The translations under genes and the position numbers were made by a program. DNA of 64,000 nt, from NCBI GenBank assembly GCA_017406465.1, contig JAFQYM010000010.1:1-64000 (forward strand). Reading direction: 5' to 3'. The stretch comes from Kiritimatiellia bacterium. GTDB lineage: Bacteria > Verrucomicrobiota > Kiritimatiellia > RFP12 > UBA1067. The notes below the pieces were generated by a model that worked only from the letters and a program-made list of their open reading frames with translations, searched no databases and had not been told where the DNA came from. Shown here piece after piece: positions 41,482 to 48,905 of this stretch; position 1 is the stretch's first letter; the number at the start of each line of letters is the position of its first letter.

Positions 41482-44100
41482 ATGACAACAACGGCTAAAA
41501 CCAGACAGTACATCGCCCTCGCACTTTTCGAAGGGTGCCTCGTGCTTGCGGCTCTTACGGCTTCGGCCGAGACGAAGACCTGGCTCTTGAACACGCAAAA
41601 GGCGCGCGGCTACTGGGATGATCCGGCCCAATGGTCGCCGGCCGGCGTCCCCGGCCCGGGCGACGACGTGGTGATTCAGGGGAAAACCACCTACTGCCAC
41701 GTCTCAAACTCCATCTCGGTCGCGTCGATCACGGTCGGCAACAAGTGCAACCTCGAGGTGGGCGTGACGACTGGCACGGAGGGTGGTGACTATCCATACA
41801 GTTTCGAACCTGGCGCAACATCGGCCGTCGCCGACGCGAACAACTCGCCGATTGCGATCAACATTACCGGAAACCTTAAGATCATAGAAAACGGCGCCCT
41901 GATCGTCGGTAGCCCAGGATGGGGCAGGGTCGCGACTGTCACTGTCGGCGGCGATCTCTTCGTCCAGTCGCATACATCAAACAAGGAGTATCAGCGCGAC
42001 TCCTTCCTCGACATCTGGGCGGGAGAGACCAACGCCACGCATACGATCCAGAGCGGAAGCGCCTTCCTGAACGTGGCCGGCACGACCACGCTCACGAACG
42101 GCTACAAGCATGGCGGCGTCATCCACTTTGGCGGCGACCCGAACATGGGTTCGACGGTCATCGCCTCCTTCGGCGACGTCGAAATCGCCGAAGGCTGCTC
42201 CGTCAACGCCAATGCCGGCGGCTACAACTGGAACCGAAGCACGATGTACGCCGGCCCCGGAGCATCCGTGACAAACGGAAACAACCAGGCCGGCTCCTAC
42301 GGCGGGCGCGGCCTCGGGAATGAAAATCCGTCGCTCGTCTACGGCGAACCGGACGCCCCTTATTGGCTCGGCTCCGCATGTATCAACAACCTGACGAAAG
42401 ACTCTGGCGCGGCCGGCGGCGGCGCGGTTCGCATAACGGCCGGCAACATCGTCGTGAACGGCTCCATCTCGGCCAACGGCGGGCAGGACGGCTATGAAAG
42501 CGCCTCCGGCGGCTCCGTCTGGATCAAATGCGATTCCCTCTCCGGCGCCGGCTCGATCACCGCCAGCGGCGGCGTCAACGGCAGGGCGAACCAATACAAT
42601 CGCTACTGCGGCGGCGGCGGACGCATCGCGCTCGACGTCAAGAACGATGTCGGCGACGATTTCCGGCTCGCGGTCGGCGCGCCGTGCGGCGGCTATGGGA
42701 GGTCGGAATATGTCGCCACGGCAGACCTCAAATCCGGCGAGGCCGGTAGCATCTGGGCGAACAAAGCCGCGATTCTGGCGCGCATCTACCCGCGCTGCAC
42801 CGGCGGGGCCTTCTACTGCCCCGAATTCGGCGAGACCTACGATGCGCCGTTTTCGACTATTCCGGAACGGGCCGCATTCTACTTCCCGACAATCAGGAAC
42901 CTCGTCTTCCCGAACGGCCTGACGATCGGGACGAGCGCGATACTTGGCTTTGGAATGCTCGGCTCGCAGTCGGGCGTCGGGACATCCTACAAGAACATCG
43001 GAAGCGAATACGACCAGTTCCAGCGCGACGACGGCGGCGCCGCCGAGCGTTCGCTCACGATCAACGGCAACCTCGCGATGGCCACCAATTCGTGGCTGCT
43101 CGTGAACGGACGCTCAAACGGCGAGCCGGGCGGGTTCGTGCGCCGTTCGACCGTCTCCGTCACCGGCGACATCGTGCAGGAGGGCGGCATCTCCGTCGTC
43201 GGCAACATGGTGGGCGACGCCTACGGGCGCGGATGGGCGAATCCGCCGACATGCTTCAACGTGGGCGGCAACTGGACGATGGCCTCGAACGCGCTCACCT
43301 ACGCAAGATGCGAGACGCTGACCGGTGGACCGGTCCGCTTCTCCGTCGGCAAGCGGTTCACCGGTGCAGAGGGTTCGACCTTCTCGGCCTACAACGGCGG
43401 ATATAGCGTCACGAACTCACACTACCTTTCGTTCGAGGGCAGCTCGCAGGCGCCGGGCCGTCCAATCTACAGTAACATGACCACATGTGACGGCGGCGCC
43501 TACGGCGGCACGTCAAACGGCGATGCCAAACGCTACGGCTCGCCGTTCATGCCGTTCCGCCCCGGTTCGCACAGCGGCATGCGCCAGGACGTGAGCAACA
43601 CGCAGTGCGCCGGCGGAGGCGTCATCTTCTTCGGCGCGAAGGGGGCCACCTTCGGCGGTGTCTTCAATGCGGACGGCGTGAAGAATCCGGACTACAGCGG
43701 GCGCGGCAGTTCATCGGGCGGAGCAATCTGCATCATGCTTGCCTCTGCGGATCTCGTCATCGAACCGACGGCCGTATTCACCGCCAAGGGCGGCGACGGG
43801 AAGGATAGCGACAAAACGAAGGGCGGCGGCGGGCGCATCGCCATCGGCCTCAACATGGACAAGGCGCGCACTGATGCCGAAATCGCGCGGCTCGTCGCGC
43901 TTGGCGATCCATACGCCGAGGTGGACAAGGAACTTGGAATCACGCCTGAAAAGGTCTGGACGGACGAGGAAATCGCGGACGACTTCCCCGGCGCGACATT
44001 CAACGTTCTTGGCGGGGACGAGCTCGCCTCCGCCTCCGGAACCGTGCGCCTCTACCGCGCCAAGCCGCTTTCGAGCCCGCTTATCATTATCGTTCGGTAA
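41482..44100 (+). CDS. Large exported glycine-rich surface protein with C-terminal 'LIIIVR' tail
   Basis: 872 residues. The signal peptide (YIALALFEGCLVLAALTASAE) is followed by a G8-like opening (ARGYWDDPAQWSPAGVPGPG, DDVVIQGKTTY). The body consists of beta-solenoid blocks with recurring phrases such as GGGAVRITAGNIVVNGSISANGG, given here in part, and GGRIALDV; a second series occurs near residues 735-790 (SSGGAICIMLASADLVIEP, GGGGRIAIGL). No catalytic motif is visible. It ends in KPLSSPLIIIVR. SD GGAGG precedes the ATG. Expected outside the cell as an adhesin or surface layer component; inference. Confidence 0.78.
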   Translation: MTTTAKTRQYIALALFEGCLVLAALTASAETKTWLLNTQKARGYWDDPAQWSPAGVPGPGDDVVIQGKTTYCHVSNSISVASITVGNKCNLEVGVTTGTEGGDYPYSFEPGATSAVADANNSPIAINITGNLKIIENGALIVGSPGWGRVATVTVGGDLFVQSHTSNKEYQRDSFLDIWAGETNATHTIQSGSAFLNVAGTTTLTNGYKHGGVIHFGGDPNMGSTVIASFGDVEIAEGCSVNANAGGYNWNRSTMYAGPGASVTNGNNQAGSYGGRGLGNENPSLVYGEPDAPYWLGSACINNLTKDSGAAGGGAVRITAGNIVVNGSISANGGQDGYESASGGSVWIKCDSLSGAGSITASGGVNGRANQYNRYCGGGGRIALDVKNDVGDDFRLAVGAPCGGYGRSEYVATADLKSGEAGSIWANKAAILARIYPRCTGGAFYCPEFGETYDAPFSTIPERAAFYFPTIRNLVFPNGLTIGTSAILGFGMLGSQSGVGTSYKNIGSEYDQFQRDDGGAAERSLTINGNLAMATNSWLLVNGRSNGEPGGFVRRSTVSVTGDIVQEGGISVVGNMVGDAYGRGWANPPTCFNVGGNWTMASNALTYARCETLTGGPVRFSVGKRFTGAEGSTFSAYNGGYSVTNSHYLSFEGSSQAPGRPIYSNMTTCDGGAYGGTSNGDAKRYGSPFMPFRPGSHSGMRQDVSNTQCAGGGVIFFGAKGATFGGVFNADGVKNPDYSGRGSSSGGAICIMLASADLVIEPTAVFTAKGGDGKDSDKTKGGGGRIAIGLNMDKARTDAEIARLVALGDPYAEVDKELGITPEKVWTDEEIADDFPGATFNVLGGDELASASGTVRLYRAKPLSSPLIIIVR

Positions 44101-44225
44101 GCTGGCCCTTCTTTCGGTAGTGCCGTCACTTCTCTGGGCCGTGTTTTTTGTGGCTGTGGTGGAAGGTAGTGCCGTGCCCGGTGAGGACGGGGACGCCGAG
44201 ACTGTACTTGATCGCGAGGAGAATG

Positions 44226-44487
44226 AAGGGTCAGAGCTTATTGATACAGTAAAACTGATACAGTAGCCGAGTTTTGGTATAATGTCCGCATGAGAAAGAA
44301 CAGGGTTATCGAGCAGAACAGGTGCTATCACCTTGTCAGCCGGCTTGCGCACCGTGCGTTCTTCCTTGACGACGAGGAGAAGGACCGCGCGGTCGCGCTG
44401 ATGCGCCGCGTAGAGGCAGGAGTAAAAGCTAGCATGAGTTACTGTATCAATAGAACTGTAGAACTGTATCAATAAGCTCTGACCCTT
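44226..44487. mobile_element. RAYT-derived miniature element, copy 3 (262 bp, variant ends)
   Basis: The outer 25 bp are perfect inverted repeats (AAGGGTCAGAGCTTATTGAT start). The inner motif repeated at each end is TGATACAGTA rather than CCACAGTA as in copies 1 and 2. It holds an extended -10 promoter (44278-44283) 6 nt before a RAYT remnant. Confidence 0.82.
44290..44475 (+). pseudogene. RAYT transposase N-terminal remnant (61 codons)
   Basis: The first 42 or so residues follow RAYT/Y1 transposases well (NRCYHLVSRLAHRAFFLDDE, KDRAVALMRRVE). The frame then runs into the right inverted repeat and stops. The catalytic HUH and Tyr are lost. It keeps more of the transposase than copies 1 and 2. 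Confidence 0.75.
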
Positions 44488-44569
44488 TTGACCCCTTTTG
44501 CGGCAATAGGGGTGTTTACAGCGGCCGTTGCCAACGCGGACTCGCTCGACAACTTTGCTTGTGCTAAAG

Positions 44570-44936
44570 TTACTTCGCCGGCTTCAGGATTTCGGTGAAG
44601 GTCTTGCCGTTGCGGGAGTCGGAGTAGATCTTCACCCAGTCGACGTGCATCGCCGTAGGAAGCGTCGATTCGTCTACCGCGCCTACCCATTGGCCGCCGA
44701 GCTGCATGTCGATCATGAGGTAGAAGGGCTTGGTCCACGGATAGCGCTTCAGGTCGTCCCCTACCTTTTCGTACACGTGGGTCGCCTTTCCGTTCACCGA
44801 CCACGTGATCTTCTCGGGCGTCCACTCGATCACGTAGACGTTCCAGTCGTTCGGCTTTATGTCGCCCTTGCCGCCGGGCGGATGTCGCCCGTCCTGCCAA
44901 CGATATGATACCATTTCCCCGATAGTCGCGCAATCA
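44570..44936 (-). pseudogene. 3' fragment of a GH16 glycosidase gene
   Basis: About 120 codons match the C-terminal part of GH16 beta-glucanases/laminarinases: NDWNVYVIEWTPEKITWSVN, KPFYLMIDMQLGGQW and the closing MHVDWVKIYS. The signal peptide and the catalytic ExDxxE motif are missing. The frame is broken at about 44936, where a GGCTACAGGGTCAG string identical to the left flank of the RAYT-derived elements begins. So the gene was cut by an element or a related rearrangement. Confidence 0.75.
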
Positions 44937-44988
44937 GGGCTACAGGGTCAGGTATGGATGTATCCTCCTATTCTGCGCAATTTTTTGT

Positions 44989-44994
44989 TATAAT
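44989..44994 (+). promoter_or_regulatory. -10 box (TATAAT) of the phosphohexomutase operon
   Basis: TTGTTATAATGT, 32 nt before the ATG, with AAAGGGAG between. Confidence 0.55.
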
Positions 44995-45026
44995 GTAGGA
45001 ACACTCAACCGACAAAAGGGAGAAAC

Positions 45027-46382
45027 ATGAGCATCTTCAAGGCATACGACATCCGCGGCATATACGGCACGGAGCTCAAGCAGGACGACTTCTACAAGAT
45101 CGCACGTGCCTACGCGCAGTTCTGCGGCTTCCCCGGGAAAAACTGCAAGGTGGTCGTTGCGCGCGACTGCCGCAAGTCGTCGGACGCGCTCTTCGCAGCG
45201 TTCTCGCAAGGGCTCGTGGACGAAGGAGTTGACGTCATCGACATCGGCCTTGCCTCGACACCGATGAGCTATTTCGCAAACGCGAAGCTCGGCGCAGACG
45301 GGTCGGTCATGATCACCGCCTCGCACAACACGAAGGAGTGGAACGGCTGCAAGCTCTGCAAGGCGAACGCCGTGCCGATCTCCGGCGCGACTGGCATCAA
45401 GGACATCGAGAAGCTCGTCGCCGGCATGAGCGGCAACGAGCCGCCGACGGGCCGCGGCGACATCGCGAAGGTGGACATCTCCGCCGACTACGCCGCGCAC
45501 GTCAAGGAGTTCGCGCACATGAAGCGTCCGCTCCATCTCGCGCTCGACTTCGCGAACGGCATGGGCATTGCCGAGTCCGCCGCGTTCAAGGACTCCGACA
45601 TCACGTACGACGCGCTCTACGGCGAGTATGACGGCGACTTCCCGAACCACGACGCGAACCCGCTCCACCACGAGACGCTGAAGGACCTTCAGGCGCTTAT
45701 GAAGGCGAACCCCGGGAAGTACGCTTTCGGCGTCGCGTACGACGGTGATGCAGACCGCGCGGGATTCCTCGACGAGAAGGGCGAGATAATCCCGATGGAC
45801 TTCGTGACCGCTCTCATCTCGCAGGATCTCCTCGCCTCGAATCCGGGCGCGGCGTGCTTCTACGACCTCCGGTCCTCCAAGGTGTGTGAGGAGGTGATTG
45901 CCGCGGCGGGCGGGAAGCCCATGATGTCGCGCGTCGGGCACTCCTTCATCAAGGAGCAGATGCGCCAGAACGACGCGATCTTCGCTGGCGAGCTTTCGGG
46001 CCACTACTACTTCAAGGCGAACTCCACGGCAGAGTCGAGCTCGATGGCTACCTTCGCGCTCGCTAACATCGTCTCTGCTTCCGACAAGCCCCTTTCCGAG
46101 CTCATCGCCCCGCTTAGGAAGTATTCACAGTCGGGCGAGATCAACACCAAGACGACTACGCCTCCCGCCGAGATTCTCGCGAAGATCAAGGGGCTTTACG
46201 CGGCGAAGGCGCGCGTGTTTGAGCTCGACGGGGTTTCAGTCGACGCCTGGGATGCCGAAGGTTACTGGGCGAACGTGCGCATGTCGAACACCGAGCCGCT
46301 GGTGCGTCTCAATCTCGAAGGAAAGACCAAGGAAATCATGGAGGCAAAGCGCGATGAATTTCTCGCGATCATCCGTAGCTGA
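45027..46382 (+). CDS. manB: Phosphomannomutase/phosphoglucomutase
   Basis: A 451-residue cytoplasmic enzyme that moves phosphate between C6 and C1 of mannose or glucose, feeding nucleotide-sugar synthesis. The motifs are FKAYDIRGIYG at the start, the phosphoserine loop ITASHNTKEWNG (Ser99), the metal loop YDGDADRAGF, GELSGHYYF, and the phosphate-binding MSNTEPLVRLNLEGK near the end. Length is normal for AlgC/ManB-type members; which hexose is preferred cannot be read. First gene of a run of overlapping genes that includes an ECF sigma factor. Confidence 0.93.
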   Translation: MSIFKAYDIRGIYGTELKQDDFYKIARAYAQFCGFPGKNCKVVVARDCRKSSDALFAAFSQGLVDEGVDVIDIGLASTPMSYFANAKLGADGSVMITASHNTKEWNGCKLCKANAVPISGATGIKDIEKLVAGMSGNEPPTGRGDIAKVDISADYAAHVKEFAHMKRPLHLALDFANGMGIAESAAFKDSDITYDALYGEYDGDFPNHDANPLHHETLKDLQALMKANPGKYAFGVAYDGDADRAGFLDEKGEIIPMDFVTALISQDLLASNPGAACFYDLRSSKVCEEVIAAAGGKPMMSRVGHSFIKEQMRQNDAIFAGELSGHYYFKANSTAESSSMATFALANIVSASDKPLSELIAPLRKYSQSGEINTKTTTPPAEILAKIKGLYAAKARVFELDGVSVDAWDAEGYWANVRMSNTEPLVRLNLEGKTKEIMEAKRDEFLAIIRS

Positions 46383-47517
46383 TCATCTGCCTGTCTGCAT
46401 GCTCGCGGCAGCGCTCGGCATCGCCCTCGTCGGCTGCAATCCGAAGGACGGCGTGAGGGAGTATGCCGACGGCATGGACGCCTACGAGGCGCACAGTCTC
46501 GAAAAGGCCGGTAAGCTCTTTGAGAAGAGTCTTGTCTATGCGCCAGAGAACGTCGACGCCCTCGTAATGCTTGCACGCGTCCGTTGCGAGCGCGGCGAGA
46601 TCTCCGACGCTCGCGAGACGATTTCAAGGGCCGTGGCGCTCGATTCGAAATCTCCCGATGTTGCTCTTCTCGACGCCGAAATCGCCCTGTATGCTGGCGA
46701 CTACGCCCGTGCTACGAGTCGATTCTCCGAGGTCGCCAACGACGCGAATCTCGAGCCCGAGGCCCGCGCCCTCGGCTGGACTGGGCTCGGAATCGTCGAG
46801 ATGACGAGGGACAAGCGAGACCTCGCGAGGATTGCGTTCCTGAGGGCGATTCGTCTCGACCGTCGCAACGCCTCGGCGCGCTACCATCTCGGGCTCCTCT
46901 ATCGTGGTGACTCCTACGGCTATCTTGACGCCGCGCTCGAGCAGTTCGACATCTTCGTGCGCCTTGGCGAGACGGCCGACCCGCGCGCCATCCATGCCCA
47001 GCGCACGATAATTCCCGGCATCAAGGCCGACATCGCCCGCCGCGCCGCCGAGCGTCCTGGCGCGCAGAACCGCAACGCCAAGGCCGCTTCCGATGCAATC
47101 GCCCGCGGCGACGCCGCTATGAAGAAGGGCAACTTCAAGGTCGCCCGCGACGAATACGCGGCCGCATGCAAGGCAGACGTCCTGAGCTATCCCGCGGCTC
47201 TCGGCCTCGCGAAGGCATGGGAGAAGTCCGATGCCACTCCCGTGGGCCGTCAGCGCGCTCTTGACAGTTACAAGGCGGCTTGCTCCCTCCGTCCGAGCGC
47301 AGTGTCGACGTTCCTTGCGGCAGGTGAACTCGCGGCGAAGCTCGGCCAGCACGCTACGGCGCTTGAGCTCTACTCCCGCGCGGTCGCGGCGAATCCGGCA
47401 GACATTTCTGCAATTGACGGGCTCATCCGTGCCCTCCGCAAGGTCGGCGGCAGGAAAGAGGACGCCGACGCCTACCAGAGCTACCGCGATTCGCTTTCCC
47501 AGAGAAAGGCCAAATGA
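46354..47517 (+). CDS. TPR-repeat lipoprotein
   Basis: 387 residues starting at ATG 46354 inside the end of the mutase gene, behind GGAGG. The signal peptide has a lipobox (ALVGC), so the protein is probably lipid-anchored. Five or more tetratricopeptide units follow (YEAHSLEKAGKLFEKSLVYA, AGDYARATSRFSEV, RIAFLRAIRLDRRNASARYH, KLGQHATALELYSRAVAANP). It probably holds a protein complex in the envelope. Its stop overlaps the CvpA-like gene (ATGA). Confidence 0.85.
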   Translation: MNFSRSSVADHLPVCMLAAALGIALVGCNPKDGVREYADGMDAYEAHSLEKAGKLFEKSLVYAPENVDALVMLARVRCERGEISDARETISRAVALDSKSPDVALLDAEIALYAGDYARATSRFSEVANDANLEPEARALGWTGLGIVEMTRDKRDLARIAFLRAIRLDRRNASARYHLGLLYRGDSYGYLDAALEQFDIFVRLGETADPRAIHAQRTIIPGIKADIARRAAERPGAQNRNAKAASDAIARGDAAMKKGNFKVARDEYAAACKADVLSYPAALGLAKAWEKSDATPVGRQRALDSYKAACSLRPSAVSTFLAAGELAAKLGQHATALELYSRAVAANPADISAIDGLIRALRKVGGRKEDADAYQSYRDSLSQRKAK

Positions 47518-47927
47518 CGCTCGCGCCGCCAGACTACGTTGTTCTTGTGCTGGCGGCGGGTGGCGTCGTCACGGGGCTGTTTATCGGTCTTTCCGGGGCT
47601 CTTGCCTTCTTCTCGGGTTGTCTCGCCGCGTCTTTTGCGGCAACCTTCGGCTGGAGGTTCTCTGAATCGTTTCTTTCGTCGGGTCTTGCTCGCGGCCTTG
47701 CCGTCGCGCTTGCCGCGCTCGTCGCGTTCTGGATTGCCCGCGCCATCGTGCGCAAGACGGTAAAAGTCGCGCTCGCCCAGCCGGGCGATTCGATTTTCGG
47801 CGCCGTCGCCGCGGGTTTTTCGGGCTTTGCAGTCGGGATCGGGCTTGTGTGGCTTGCGCAGTTCCTCGGCATTCCGGGCGCGGAGGGATCGTCCCTGCTG
47901 AGCGAGGTTCTTTGCCATGTTGGATGA
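47514..47927 (+). CDS. CvpA-like membrane protein
   Basis: 137 residues, starting in the stop codon of the TPR gene (ATGA). Four hydrophobic segments and the pattern DYVVLVLAAGGVVTGLFIGL, ARGLAVALAALVAFWIARAI, DSIFGAVAAGFSGFAVGIGL resemble CvpA-family proteins. The role is unclear in general; it often acts in envelope processes. Ends 11 bp inside the sigma factor gene. Confidence 0.7.
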   Translation: MTLAPPDYVVLVLAAGGVVTGLFIGLSGALAFFSGCLAASFAATFGWRFSESFLSSGLARGLAVALAALVAFWIARAIVRKTVKVALAQPGDSIFGAVAAGFSGFAVGIGLVWLAQFLGIPGAEGSSLLSEVLCHVG

Positions 47928-48411
47928 GGAACTGCTCGCGGAGGCGCGGAAGTTCGAGAAGAATCTTCTGAACTTCTTCTGGCGCCAGGGCGTTCAATAT
48001 TCTGAAGGCGAGGACTTGGTCCAGGAGACTTATCTGCGGCTCTGGAAGTACCGCAGGGAATACAAGCCGACGGCGAAGCTCTCGACCTTTCTCTTCCTGA
48101 TGGCGCGCCAGGTCCGCATAGACGCCCTGCGGCGGCAGACAAGGCGCGAAGGACGGGAGAAGTCCTGGGGCAAGGAGGCCGCGACGTCAGTGGGGCCGTC
48201 GGTCGGCAGGGCCGACGCGCGGGAAGACGTCCGCTGGGCGGTCGCGCAGCTCTCCGAACCGCTCCGGGAAGTGGTGGAGCTCGGGGTCTTCCAGGATCTT
48301 CCGTACGCGGAGGTCGCGGAGATTCTCGGGATTCCGGTGGGAACTGTAAAGTCGCGCATGTCGAACGCGCTTAAGAAACTGAAGGAGGTTTTCGATGAAC
48401 GGAGATCTTGA
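47917..48411 (+). CDS. ECF-type RNA polymerase sigma factor
   Basis: 164 residues. Region 2 (about 18-80) shows EDLVQETYLRLWKYRREY and STFLFLMARQVRIDALRRQ; region 4 (about 105-160) shows LREVVELGVFQDLPYAEVAE and GIPVGTVKSRMSNALKKL, a helix-turn-helix for the -35 element. It would direct polymerase to a special promoter set, probably in response to an envelope signal. The gene overlaps both neighbours, and the next gene has one membrane segment, which fits an anti-sigma factor. Confidence 0.92.
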   Translation: MLDEELLAEARKFEKNLLNFFWRQGVQYSEGEDLVQETYLRLWKYRREYKPTAKLSTFLFLMARQVRIDALRRQTRREGREKSWGKEAATSVGPSVGRADAREDVRWAVAQLSEPLREVVELGVFQDLPYAEVAEILGIPVGTVKSRMSNALKKLKEVFDERRS

Positions 48412-48895
48412 GAGCACGCTCAATGAGCTTGGGCCAGAGTACCGCGACATCGTCGCGCGGCTTAAATCCGCCCGCGAAGTCGAGTCGTCGGGCACTCGTG
48501 CCTTCTCGTTCACGCATACAGTGTGGTGGCGCCGCGCCGGCTATCTCGTCGCGGCGTCGCTTGCGATCGCGCTCGGCCTTTCGATCTTTATGCAGGACGC
48601 GGCAAATGCGCCGCGCGAGCCCTACGCTGGCGCGAAGGTGTACACCGTCGCCTACGCTCCGACCGAGGAGGCGCTTGAGGTCATCGTCGCCTCTCAGCGG
48701 GCCGACGGCAGCTGGACCAACGACTTTATCACGCGGCAGAACGCCGCCGCGCTCCGCGCGTCGGAAGACGCGAGAATGAGGATCGCGTACCGCCGCGCCG
48801 TCAGGTATCTTCGCTCCAAGGGGCTCGCTCCGCTTACCGACGACGAGCTCAAGGTCCGCGGCGAATACGCCGCGAAGGTCCTTGCCGGGGTGTGA
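48395..48895 (+). CDS. Single-pass membrane protein, putative anti-sigma factor
   Basis: 166 residues; starts 17 bp inside the sigma gene. Residues 1-45 are soluble and helical (cytoplasmic), 50-67 form one membrane helix (AGYLVAASLAIALGLSIF), and the rest (70-166) would be outside. This matches the anti-sigma layout, but no zinc-binding HxxxCxxC motif is present. The outer domain includes SQRADGSWTNDFITRQNAAA, which recalls prenyltransferase-like repeat units. The function is inferred from position and topology. Confidence 0.65.
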   Translation: MNGDLESTLNELGPEYRDIVARLKSAREVESSGTRAFSFTHTVWWRRAGYLVAASLAIALGLSIFMQDAANAPREPYAGAKVYTVAYAPTEEALEVIVASQRADGSWTNDFITRQNAAALRASEDARMRIAYRRAVRYLRSKGLAPLTDDELKVRGEYAAKVLAGV

Positions 48896-48905
48896 GGGCG
48901 TTCCT

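Noticed and set aside
40075..41700. 541-codon minus-strand frame opposite the phosphoesterase and part of a surface gene
   Set aside because: Arg-rich composition typical of antisense frames; the opposite strand shows complete metal-binding motifs.
44101..44266. Continuation of an open frame behind the 872-aa surface protein (LSVVPSLLWAVFFVAVVEG)
   Set aside because: The frame differs from that of the surface gene and runs into the left end of a RAYT-derived element. It may be a decayed tail, but nothing identifies it.
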